From Albibeggiatoa sp964388965 (GTDB taxonomy: Bacteria > Pseudomonadota > Gammaproteobacteria > Beggiatoales > Beggiatoaceae), in the NCBI GenBank assembly GCA_964388965.1, contig CAYMCP010000064.1, positions 1 through 20,993 of the forward strand: a stretch of DNA of 20,993 nt. Reading direction: 5' to 3'. The notes under the pieces were generated by a model. It had not been told where the DNA came from. It was given only the letters and a program-made list of their open reading frames with translations, and ran no database searches. Both the position numbers and the translations under genes were made by a program. Below are positions 1-7,136 of the stretch, one piece after another (position 1 is the first letter of the stretch; each line of letters opens with the position of its first letter).

Positions 1-982
1 TAAAAGTTTCTTCACTTGTCCAAACACTTTTCCAATGCAGAAGAGAAGAAGCTTTAGAACAATCTAATTTTAGCATTTGTGCTTCGTGCAAATGTTGCTG
101 GTGGTTGTCTATTTTATAATCAATTTTATTCCAATACATTTTCAGTGCTTTGACAACATCTAAAACACGGTGATGTTCGTTATGATCGGGTCCAAAATTC
201 CAAGCACCTGAATATTCTTGTTTTTTTTCTAATAATTTTTGACCTAATAATAAATATCCATTTAAAGGTTCAAGCACATGTTGCCAAGGACGAATGGCAT
301 TTGGAAAACGAATTTTAACAGTTTGTCCTTGTGCTGTAGCTTGCATTATATCTGGAATTAAGCGGTCTTCTGCCCAATCTCCTCCGCCAATGACATTTCC
401 AGCCCGAACACTGGCAATTAAGGTTTCGTGTGTTTTTCCGTATTGATGTACATTAAAAAAAGAATGTTGATAAGCATGAGTAATCAATTCAGCACAAGCC
501 TTTGATGCGCTATAAGGGTCATGTCCACCTAATGAATCGACTTCACGATAACCCCACAACCATTCTTTATTATCATAACATTTGTCACTGGTGATATTAA
601 CGATTGCTTTTACAGAAGAAACAGTGCGGCTGGCTTCAAAAATATTAACCGTTCCTATTGCATTGACTTCAAAAGTTTCTTTAGGCTGCTGATAGGAGTA
701 TCTCACTAAAGGTTGTGCTGCTAAATGAAAAACAATATCAGGCTTTATTTGTTGGAAAACATCAGATAGTTTATTTAAATCTCTAATGTCTCCAATAATT
801 GAATTGCAGTCAAGATTTAACAAGTCATAATGATTGGGTTGTGTTGGCGGCAATAAAGAATAACCTGTCACCTTCGCGCCTAAATATTGAAGCCATAATA
901 CTAACCATGATCCCTTAAATCCCGTATGTCCTGTAACTAAGACGTTTTTATTTTTATAAACACATCTAAATAAATCATCCAT
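1..982 (-). CDS. rfbG: CDP-glucose 4,6-dehydratase, 3' end outside window
   Basis: Converts CDP-D-glucose to CDP-4-keto-6-deoxyglucose, an early step toward dideoxyhexoses of the O-antigen. I translated it by hand from the ATG at 982, and the frame stays open to the window edge for 327 codons; family members are about 360 residues, so only the C-terminal tail is missing. It is an extended short-chain dehydrogenase: the NAD-binding motif TGHTGFKGSWL (residues 17-27) is the form typical of this enzyme, followed by HLAAQPLVRYSY (86-97), TSDKCYDN (131-138) and the catalytic pair Y157/K161 in YSASK. A good ribosome site (AGGAG, 8 bases before ATG) supports the start. The usual upstream partner, glucose-1-phosphate cytidylyltransferase (rfbF), is not next to it; decayed toxin-antitoxin genes are there instead. 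The family call is secure, but substrate specificity is inferred from the motif set. Confidence 0.88.
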   Translation of the reverse strand, partial: MDDLFRCVYKNKNVLVTGHTGFKGSWLVLWLQYLGAKVTGYSLLPPTQPNHYDLLNLDCNSIIGDIRDLNKLSDVFQQIKPDIVFHLAAQPLVRYSYQQPKETFEVNAIGTVNIFEASRTVSSVKAIVNITSDKCYDNKEWLWGYREVDSLGGHDPYSASKACAELITHAYQHSFFNVHQYGKTHETLIASVRAGNVIGGGDWAEDRLIPDIMQATAQGQTVKIRFPNAIRPWQHVLEPLNGYLLLGQKLLEKKQEYSGAWNFGPDHNEHHRVLDVVKALKMYWNKIDYKIDNHQQHLHEAQMLKLDCSKASSLLHWKSVWTSEETF

Positions 983-1065
983 TACCGAAACTCCTACTTT
1001 GTTTGCTGAATTTCCCACAAATGGCTTAAGATAGTTTTATCTCTTAGCGTGTCCATACATTTGCG

Positions 1066-1344
1066 CTAAAGATTTTGTTTTAAATCACGATACAAATTCT
1101 CATGCGAGCCTACAAATTCAAGATAAATTAAGCAAATAGCTTCGTCGAGCGTGTATCCAAGCAAATATAATTAATTGCCCACCACTACGAAATTTAAACA
1201 CATGCAACGCCGCTAAAGCACCTATTTTTTGTTCTCCTAGCTCAGGATTATGCTGAATTTTCTCAATTGCATCATCAACATCTTCAACAATATTGTCGTG
1301 GAGTTTTTTGTACTGCCTAGCAAATCGTCTAGTTTGTTTAACAT
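1066..1344 (-). pseudogene. Decayed RelE/ParE-family toxin, frameshifted
   Basis: No intact frame exists, but reading across frames gives a coherent type II toxin of about 90 residues. The middle part reads QTRRFARQYKKLHDNIVEDV and then contains IEKIQHNPELGEQKIGAL and HVFKFRSGGQLI; after a frame change near 1150 it continues YTLDEAICLIYLEFVGSHEN and then LYRDLKQNL before the TAG at 1066-1068. The final GSHENLYRDLK motif is typical of RelE/ParE-like toxins whose gene follows a ParD-like antitoxin. A second frame change lies right at the start: the ATG at 1344 is out of frame with the body, as if one T was lost. It starts 6 bases downstream of the antitoxin remnant, the normal antitoxin-then-toxin order. 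With two frame changes it cannot make a working toxin. Confidence 0.75.
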
Positions 1345-1350
1345 TTCAGA

Positions 1351-1584
1351 TCATTTGTTACGGCTTTTTGGCTTAAACGGCAACGCATTTTCACGCGGCT
1401 CACGCATTGAAGCTAATGATTCTATGATGAAATCAATAGGCAAATCTGGATTATCAATAGCTGCACGTCCAATTTCTGCCTAATACTCAATTTGTCCTTC
1501 AGTGGTGCGATGTTCTAGTAGGGCATCTTGCTTTGCGTGTTCATACAAATCCTGATTTATTTGTATTGAAATACTCGATGACAT
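1351..1584 (-). pseudogene. ParD-like antitoxin with internal stop codon
   Basis: The reading frame from the ATG at 1584 gives 34 residues, then a TAG at 1480-1482, then 42 more residues in the same frame to the TGA at 1351-1353. Reading through the stop gives a 77-residue protein with EHRTTEGQIEY, stop, AEIGRAAIDNPDLPIDFIIE. ParD-like antitoxins (the Pfam 'ParD-like antitoxin' family) usually have GQIEYWAxIGxAAxxNPDLP at this place, so the TAG most simply comes from a TGG tryptophan codon by one base change. The N-terminus SSSISIQINQDLYEHAKQDA looks like the strand and helix of a ribbon-helix-helix-type DNA-binding domain. The partner toxin downstream is also broken, so the pair is dead as a unit. 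Confidence 0.78.
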
Positions 1585-1629
1585 TTATTTTTCCTCAATT
1601 TTCTACGGCAAAATAATATGAAATATAAA

Positions 1630-1713
1630 TCACTTATACTTAATTAATGAATCAGGAATTTTTAAAATTAATGTATCTGAATCTGCTTGAATAAATTGGC
1701 GTAATGCTTCCAT
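1630..1713 (-). pseudogene. Truncated antitoxin-like fragment (27 aa)
   Basis: A 27-residue frame (MEALRQFIQADSDTLILKIP, then DSLIKYK) ends in TGA. Its sequence resembles the first third of small antitoxins that start with a 'xLRQFI...D.LTIKLP..' strand pattern and normally continue with a hydrophobic VEVIVLP-type stretch, which is missing here. It sits between two other toxin-antitoxin remnants on the same strand. The resemblance is by pattern only, and it could also be a chance short frame. Confidence 0.35.
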
Positions 1714-1748
1714 TTTTTAATCCTTTGAAACAACAATCATTTTAAGTT

Positions 1749-1895
1749 TCATATTCTGTCTGCGCCCTCAAAAATATCTTCTAGTTGTGCATCATTATAA
1801 TCAAAAATTGCATTATAGAATGTCCTATTTTTTACAAAATTTTCTTTGGATTCACTTAGAGTGGATAAAATTAGTGCTACATGAACCGCGTCCAT
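1749..1895 (-). pseudogene. Possible PIN-domain toxin remnant
   Basis: A 48-residue frame begins MDAVHVALILSTLSESKENF and ends in TGA. Just upstream, in the same frame but beyond a TAA, comes GIFTEAG. The MDAVHVAL segment resembles the conserved DAxHxA helix of PIN-domain (VapC) toxins, and the TAA before it would then be a disabling mutation. The rest (TFYNAIFDYNDAQLEDIFEG) is not a clear match to anything I know. The assignment leans on the neighbouring toxin-antitoxin debris, so confidence is low. Confidence 0.3.
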
Positions 1896-1978
1896 ACTTT
1901 AGCCTGCTTCGGTGAAAATCCCATTAGCTGCCCAATGTAACTTCTAAAGTTAATAAAAAAATAGCTCATTTTATCATT

Positions 1979-2012
1979 AAACCCAACAAGCAACTTTTTA
2001 CCTGTTGAGTTT
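1979..2012 (-). terminator. Hairpin downstream of the hydrogenase operon
   Basis: On the minus strand AAACTCAACAGG and CTTGTTGGGTTT form a 12-bp stem (two G-U pairs) around a 10-base loop, 8 bases after the stop codon of the cytochrome b gene. A T-run follows only about 16 bases later (1956-1962), so it may end transcription weakly or act mainly as a 3' stabilising hairpin. Confidence 0.6.
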
Positions 2013-2020
2013 AATCTCAA

Positions 2021-2707
2021 TTAATTTCCTCGTGTGTCCTTAAATGTCCGATACCCGTTAATGATGGTGCTAATTAACGTTTGACGTGACATGATGTCTT
2101 CACGGATAGCGATATAAATATGAATCATCGCAAACACAACAATCGCCCACATACCTAAGTGATGCCATGTGTGTACGTCCTGACTCTGACCTAAATATGG
2201 AATTACCCAACCAAATAGCGCGTATTGCCATGAATCTATGCCCGCACCCTCTGCGTATAAAGCAAATCCTGTGAACAACATAAAAAACGATAGTAATACG
2301 AAAATAAACATTGCTAATAACGCTAATGGATTATGTCCTAAATATTTTTTAGATTCTGGAACGAGAAAAAAATACCAACCAATGTGATAAAACATGCCGC
2401 GCCACCAAGTTAGTGACCAAAACGGTGGTAAAAAGATTTCACGCGCATGATGATTACCAACCAATGCCCAGTACACGCGAAATATCATACCAACCGCAAA
2501 AATATAACCGGCTGCGAAATGAATAAATCGAATGTAACCCATTAAAAACGCATAGGTCGCCTCACCCCCAATCGAAGGCGGTGGACTGCCAATTAAATAA
2601 CCCGTTATACATAATACGATAACTGAAAACGCATTAATCCAATGCCATAAGCGCACAGGGACTTCATATACATAGATAGGTTCTAGCGTGGTGTTTTGAT
2701 ATGCCAT
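2021..2707 (-). CDS. hyaC: [NiFe] hydrogenase b-type cytochrome subunit
   Basis: Membrane cytochrome b that anchors the hydrogenase dimer at the periplasmic face and passes electrons from H2 to the quinone pool. The protein starts with PIYVYEVPVRLWHWINAFSV, the usual opening of this family, and has four hydrophobic helices with histidines suited to heme ligation (VRLWHW, IRFIHFAAGYIF, DVHTWHHLGMW, MIHIYIAIRED). I chose the ATG at 2707 (228 residues): an AAAGGAG sequence lies just upstream. A TTG at 2725 lengthens the frame by six codons, but the ribosome site would then lie inside the gene. It follows the large-subunit gene by 36 bases and is last in the operon. Confidence 0.93.
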   Translation of the reverse strand: MAYQNTTLEPIYVYEVPVRLWHWINAFSVIVLCITGYLIGSPPPSIGGEATYAFLMGYIRFIHFAAGYIFAVGMIFRVYWALVGNHHAREIFLPPFWSLTWWRGMFYHIGWYFFLVPESKKYLGHNPLALLAMFIFVLLSFFMLFTGFALYAEGAGIDSWQYALFGWVIPYLGQSQDVHTWHHLGMWAIVVFAMIHIYIAIREDIMSRQTLISTIINGYRTFKDTRGN

Positions 2708-2743
2708 TTTAATGCTCCTTTGCAAATAAATTTCTGCACGCTA

Positions 2744-4495
2744 TTACCGCACTTTTACGCGCACCAATTCTTCTTTTTCTGGTGACATGATGTGAGTTGA
2801 ACAAGCAAGACATGGATCAAAACTATGCAATGTCCGCAAAATTTCTAATGGTTCATCGGCTTTTGCAAGCGGCGTATTCAGTAACGAAGACTCATACGCA
2901 CCAATTTGACCTTCTGGATCACGCGGCGACGCATTCCAAGTTGTTGGTACAACTGCTTGATAATTATCGATTTTAGTATCTTTAATTACAATCCAATGAC
3001 CTAATGCACCACGTGGTGCCTCAGTAAAACCAACTCCTTTAGCCTCTTTTGCCCATGTTTCAGGTTGCCATTTTTGCGTATTTGCAGTTGCTAAATCACC
3101 AGATTTAATGTTAGCAATTAATTTATTGTAAAAATACTTCATTTTATGTGCAGCCCATGAAGCCTCTAAACCCCGTGCCGCCGTGCGTCCCAAACTGGAA
3201 AATAACGCTTCAAATGGCAAATCTAAATCGCGTAGTAATTTATCAGTTGGTTCTTTAAACTCTGGATTATTTTGTGCGTAACCAATGATATAGCGTGATA
3301 AAGGTCCAACTTCCATTGCATGACCACGCCAACGCGGTGCTTTAATCCATGAATATTTGCCTGTCTCGTCCAACTCTTCAATGTGGGTTTTCGTGCCTTT
3401 GGTGTGCTTGCCTAGTTTAAAATTTGGTTCAGTCACACCGTCCCAAGGGTGTAAACCCTTTGTTTCATCCGGATATTTGTACCAAGAGTGTGGTACATAT
3501 TCCTGAATTTCTCGCGGATTACGCAAATCTACTTCATGAATTTCAGATAAATTACCATTAACAATTGCACCACGCGGTAATAATAAATTATTTGCTTCGT
3601 AATTGTTGGCATACTCCGGAATGTCACCGTAAGACAACACATTTTGCGACGCTAAACCGCCACCATAGGTCCAATCTTTATAAAACGAGGCAATCGCTTT
3701 TAAATCCGGTACATAAACTTTATCAATAAATTCAATCGTTTGGTCAATTACGGAGCTAACTAAATTTAACCGTTCCATATTTACCGCACCAATTGCACCT
3801 GTGTCATTAACATTAATCGCGCACGCCATACCACCGACTAACCAATTAGGATGCGGATTTTTACCACCAAATACGGTGTGAATTTTGACAATTTCTTTTT
3901 GAAAATCTAAGGCTTCCAAGTAATGCGCGACAGCAAGTAAATTTGCCTCTGGTGGTAATTTATACGCAGGACTGCCCCAATAGCCATTCATAAATAAGCC
4001 AAGTTGTCCGGATTCAACAAAGGTTTTCATACGTTTTTGTACGTCGGTGAAATAACCTACTGACGATTTATCCCAGCTCGAAATGCTTTGCGCTAAGTCA
4101 GACGTCGCTTTAGGATCAGCTTTTAATGCACTTATCACATCAACCCAATCTAAAGCGTGTAGGTGATAAAAATGCACCAAATGATCATGAGCATATAACG
4201 TTAATTGCATAATATTTCTAATGGTGTTTGCATTTTCTGGTATTTTAATGTCTAACGCATCTTCCACAGCGCGAATCGAAGTTAAAGCATGTGTTCCAGT
4301 ACAGACACCACAAATTCGTTGCGCAAATGCCCACGCATCGCGCGGGTCACGCCCTTTTAAAATGACTTCTAAACCGCGCCACATCGTACCAGAAGAAATT
4401 GCATTTTTAATTATATTGTTTTCGTCTAAATCCACTTCGACGCGCATGTGTCCTTCGATTCGGGTAACAGGGTCAACGACTAAACGTGTTGTCAT
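2744..4495 (-). CDS. hyaB: [NiFe] uptake hydrogenase large subunit
   Basis: Catalytic subunit that splits H2 at a Ni-Fe(CN)2CO centre on the periplasmic side. It has 583 residues, normal for group 1. The N-terminal nickel motif is RICGVCTGTH (C62, C65), the C-terminal one DPCLACSTH (C562, C565, H568), and the conserved glutamate lies in the opening DPVTRIEGH (E14). The 15 residues after H568 (IMSPEKEELVRVKVR) form the C-terminal extension that a HyaD-type protease removes once nickel is inserted; no such protease gene is in the window. The start lies 2 bases after the small-subunit stop, with its ribosome site (GGAG) inside the end of that gene, so translation is probably coupled. It has no export signal of its own and would be carried out with the Tat-targeted small subunit. 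Confidence 0.97.
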   Translation of the reverse strand: MTTRLVVDPVTRIEGHMRVEVDLDENNIIKNAISSGTMWRGLEVILKGRDPRDAWAFAQRICGVCTGTHALTSIRAVEDALDIKIPENANTIRNIMQLTLYAHDHLVHFYHLHALDWVDVISALKADPKATSDLAQSISSWDKSSVGYFTDVQKRMKTFVESGQLGLFMNGYWGSPAYKLPPEANLLAVAHYLEALDFQKEIVKIHTVFGGKNPHPNWLVGGMACAINVNDTGAIGAVNMERLNLVSSVIDQTIEFIDKVYVPDLKAIASFYKDWTYGGGLASQNVLSYGDIPEYANNYEANNLLLPRGAIVNGNLSEIHEVDLRNPREIQEYVPHSWYKYPDETKGLHPWDGVTEPNFKLGKHTKGTKTHIEELDETGKYSWIKAPRWRGHAMEVGPLSRYIIGYAQNNPEFKEPTDKLLRDLDLPFEALFSSLGRTAARGLEASWAAHKMKYFYNKLIANIKSGDLATANTQKWQPETWAKEAKGVGFTEAPRGALGHWIVIKDTKIDNYQAVVPTTWNASPRDPEGQIGAYESSLLNTPLAKADEPLEILRTLHSFDPCLACSTHIMSPEKEELVRVKVR

Positions 4496-4497
4496 GA

Positions 4498-5592
4498 TTA
4501 TTCTCCTTTTTCTTCTGTCGCGGATTTAGTTGAGTTATGTTTAATTGCACTGGCGACCGCGTGGGCTGCGATACCGACACCCGCAATACCTGCTGCTGTC
4601 ATACCAATCGTATCTGCATTTGCTTCAATGCCAAATTGTGGGATTTCTATATTACTTAAACGTTCGTAGAATGGTTGTTTATCCCAAAAATCATCTTCAG
4701 AGCAGCCAATGCAACCATGACCTGATTGAATCGGAAAGGATACGCCTTGATTCCAACCCATTGCCGAACAGGCGTTGTAAGTGGTCGGTCCTTTACAACC
4801 CATTTTGTATAAACAATAACCTTTACGTGCACCCTCATCATCCCAAGATTCAACAAATTGACCCGCATCAAAATGAGAACGACGGTAACATTTATCATGA
4901 ATACGTTGGCTATAAAACATTTTCGGACGACGTTGACTGTCCAACTCTGGCAAGCGGTCGAAAGTGAGCATGTAAGTTAAAACACCGGTCATCACTTCTG
5001 CAATCGGCGGACAACCGGGGACACGAATCACAGGCTTGTCTAAAATGACTTTATGTACTGGTGTAGCGCGGGTTGGATTGGGTTTGGCGGCTTGTACGCA
5101 ACCACTGGAAGCGCAACTTCCCCATGCAATCACGGCTTTAGCGTGTCTGGAGGCTTTGCGTAATTGCTCAACAAACGGTTTGCCGCCAATAATACAATAC
5201 ATGCCGTCTTCATCTAAGGGTGGATTACCCTCAACGGCAACAATGTAATTACCTTTGTATTTTTCGATAATTCCATCTAAGCAGGCTTCAGCTTGGTGTC
5301 CAGCCGCTGCCATTAGTGTATCGTCGTAATCTAACGAAATCATAGATAAAATTACGTCTGTTGCTAATGGATGACCAGAGCGAATAAATGATTCAGAACA
5401 GCAAGTGCATTCTAGGCCATGAATCCATAACACGGGAATACGGGTTTTAGTTTCCATAGCCTCGATCACTTGCGCAACGGCATTAGCACTTAAACCCATG
5501 CTAGCGGCTGTGATGGTGCAAAATTTTAAAAAATCTCGACGCGAAACGCCACGACTCTGCATCGCACGGTAAAAGGTATCTTTATCGGACAT
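4498..5592 (-). CDS. hyaA: O2-tolerant-type [NiFe] hydrogenase small subunit
   Basis: Electron-relay subunit of a membrane-bound hydrogenase. A Tat signal (SRRDFLK, residues 17-23) ends near ANAVAQ, and a C-terminal helix (about 327-350) anchors it. All iron-sulfur ligands are visible: proximal cluster C62, C64, C65, C160, C165, C194; distal H232, C235, C260, C266; medial C275, C294, C297. Relative to mature E. coli HyaA, as I recall its numbering (C17, C19, C20, C115, C120, C149), every position is shifted by exactly 45, the signal peptide length. The two extra cysteines (C64, C165) are what distinguish the [4Fe-3S] cluster of O2-tolerant group 1d enzymes from standard ones with glycine there. 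It is first in the operon, preceded by an FNR-like site and a GAGGAGG ribosome site. Function is secure; O2 tolerance is inferred from the cysteines. Confidence 0.97.
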   Translation of the reverse strand: MSDKDTFYRAMQSRGVSRRDFLKFCTITAASMGLSANAVAQVIEAMETKTRIPVLWIHGLECTCCSESFIRSGHPLATDVILSMISLDYDDTLMAAAGHQAEACLDGIIEKYKGNYIVAVEGNPPLDEDGMYCIIGGKPFVEQLRKASRHAKAVIAWGSCASSGCVQAAKPNPTRATPVHKVILDKPVIRVPGCPPIAEVMTGVLTYMLTFDRLPELDSQRRPKMFYSQRIHDKCYRRSHFDAGQFVESWDDEGARKGYCLYKMGCKGPTTYNACSAMGWNQGVSFPIQSGHGCIGCSEDDFWDKQPFYERLSNIEIPQFGIEANADTIGMTAAGIAGVGIAAHAVASAIKHNSTKSATEEKGE

Positions 5593-5664
5593 ACCCCCTC
5601 CTCATCAATCACTATGTTGAATATCAAATGTGTCACTTCGACTTAAATACACCCACAAAAATAC

Positions 5665-5678
5665 TTGATTTTAATCAT
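5665..5678. promoter_or_regulatory. FNR/Crp-like site upstream of the hydrogenase operon
   Basis: TTGATTTTAATCAT matches 9 of 10 defined bases of the FNR consensus TTGAT-N4-ATCAA. Its centre is about 79 bases before the hyaA start codon. A possible -10 (TATTTA, 5644-5649 on the minus strand) would put the site near -35, not the usual -41.5, so either the transcription start or the site assignment is uncertain. Confidence 0.4.
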
Positions 5679-5741
5679 TAGCTATTTTTTGTATGTGATT
5701 GAGGCAATTTATCAGTGTTTAGAGTGTTTTGCAATCAAAAG

Positions 5742-5923
5742 CAGCAATTCTCATCTCATTTTAAATTTCATGAATGTCGTAGGACGCTGGTGCGTCGTCA
5801 CGAGGCAACTCCAATTCTCGTTCTACGCACTGCGTCAAGTATGTAGACGCTTATAATGAACGCTGGTGCGTCCCACTGGGTGACAACACGGTGCATCGTC
5901 ACGAGTCAAAATGAGAATTGCTG
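5742..5923. repeat. Hairpin-rich composite repeat bounded by 13-bp inverted repeats
   Basis: CAGCAATTCTCAT at 5742-5754 is repeated as its exact reverse complement at 5911-5923, enclosing 182 bases. Inside are two copies of a module that begins (G)ACGCTGGTGCGTC (a 5-bp stem hairpin), at 5779-5804 and 5858-5904. The second copy goes on to GGGTGACAACACGGTGCATCGTCACGAG, another self-complementary segment. The same module recurs near the right end of the window (20811-20859). It fills most of the 405-base gap between the divergent hyaA and carA genes and encodes no convincing protein. Confidence 0.7.
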
Positions 5924-5932
5924 TATTTGTGT

Positions 5933-5960
5933 TTGATTCACCAACATCTTGTTGTAGTAT
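5933..5960 (+). promoter_or_regulatory. Candidate sigma70 promoter for carA
   Basis: TTGATT, a 16-base spacer, then TAGTAT, about 38 bases before the annotated carA ATG. A reasonable but unremarkable match for AT-rich DNA. It lies just outside the composite repeat at 5742-5923. Confidence 0.35.
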
Positions 5961-5997
5961 CTGTAACCACGTAGAATAGCAGTGTAATAATCAAATT

Positions 5998-7131
5998 ATG
6001 GTGGAGACGACTTTGAAATATCCCGCTTTATTAGCTTTAGCAGATGGTAGCTTGTTTCATGGACATTCAATTGGAGTTGCTGGGAAAAGTGTGGGTGAGG
6101 TCGTTTTTAATACGGCGATGACCGGCTACCAAGAAATTCTTACCGATCCCTCTTACTACAAGCAATTGGTCACATTAACTTATCCACATATCGGCAACGT
6201 CGGCGTTAATCAGGAAGACGTTGAATCCAATCGAGTATTTACAGCAGGTTTAATTATTCGTGACTTACCATTGCTAGATAGTAGCTGGCGTTCGCAACAA
6301 CCGCTAGAAGACTATTTGCGTGACAATAATGTCATTGGGATCGCAGGTATTGATACACGACGTTTAACGCGGATTTTACGAGAAAAAGGTGCGCAAAATG
6401 GTTGTTTAATCGCAGGTGACAAAATTGATGTAGAACAAGCCATTCAAGCAGCTCAAGCATTTAATGGTTTGAAAGGTATGGATTTAGCGCAAGAAGTAAC
6501 AACGCAAACAACTTACATTTGGCAACAAGGCGTGTGGAAATTAGGTGAACCGATAGGTGAAAGTAGCGCGCAATATCACGTTATAGCCTATGACTTTGGC
6601 ATAAAACACAATATTTTGCGTATGCTCGCAGAACGTGGTTGTAAAGTTACTGTTGTACCTGCAAAAACACCTGCTCAAGACGTACTTGCGCAACATCCAG
6701 ATGGTATTTTTTTATCCAATGGACCAGGCGACCCAGAACCTTGCGATTACGCAATTGCCGCGATTGAGCAAATTTTAGATGCGGGCATTCCAACATTTGG
6801 CATTTGTTTAGGACATCAACTGCTAGGTTTGGCAAGTGGTGCAAAAAGTTTGAAAATGAAATTTGGTCATCACGGCGCAAACCATCCCGTACAAGATTTA
6901 GAGAATCAAAAAGTTATTATTACTAGTCAAAATCATGGTTTTGCTCTGGATGAGGCAAGTCTGCCAAGCAATTTAAAAGCAACACATCGCTCGCTATTTG
7001 ATAAATCGTTGCAAGGAATTGAGCGCGTTGATAAACCTGCATTTAGTTTTCAGGGACATCCTGAAGCCAGTCCGGGACCGCATGATGTCGCGCCGTTATT
7101 CGATAAGTTTATTAAAATGATGGCACAATGA
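5998..7131 (+). CDS. carA: Carbamoyl-phosphate synthase small subunit
   Basis: Glutaminase subunit that supplies ammonia for carbamoyl phosphate, the precursor of arginine and pyrimidines. It has 377 residues, the usual length. The N-terminal CPSase domain opens with LALADGSLFHGHSIG; the class I amidotransferase domain shows FLSNGPGDPEPCDY, the nucleophile C270 in FGICLGHQLLG, and H354/E356 in QGHPEASPGPHD. The start is uncertain: the ATG at 5998 has no clear ribosome site, whereas GGTGGAG within its first codons precedes an in-frame TTG at 6013, which would give MKYPALLALADG, closer to typical CarA N-termini. carB is not adjacent; a 131-bp mobile element begins 5 bases after the stop codon. 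Confidence 0.96.
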   Translation: MVETTLKYPALLALADGSLFHGHSIGVAGKSVGEVVFNTAMTGYQEILTDPSYYKQLVTLTYPHIGNVGVNQEDVESNRVFTAGLIIRDLPLLDSSWRSQQPLEDYLRDNNVIGIAGIDTRRLTRILREKGAQNGCLIAGDKIDVEQAIQAAQAFNGLKGMDLAQEVTTQTTYIWQQGVWKLGEPIGESSAQYHVIAYDFGIKHNILRMLAERGCKVTVVPAKTPAQDVLAQHPDGIFLSNGPGDPEPCDYAIAAIEQILDAGIPTFGICLGHQLLGLASGAKSLKMKFGHHGANHPVQDLENQKVIITSQNHGFALDEASLPSNLKATHRSLFDKSLQGIERVDKPAFSFQGHPEASPGPHDVAPLFDKFIKMMAQ

Positions 7132-7136
7132 TAAAT

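Noticed and set aside
1250..1483. 77-residue + strand open frame
   Set aside because: It lies opposite the ParD-like antitoxin/toxin remnants, whose minus-strand reading gives family motifs; the + frame shows none and has no ribosome site.
5665..5856. 63-residue + strand open frame upstream of carA
   Set aside because: It runs through the composite hairpin repeat and contains no domain-like pattern; the frame is explained by the repeat.
5742..5923. CRISPR-like array because of repeated GCTGGTGCGTC units
   Set aside because: Only two or three irregularly spaced units, internally palindromic, without uniform spacers and without cas genes.
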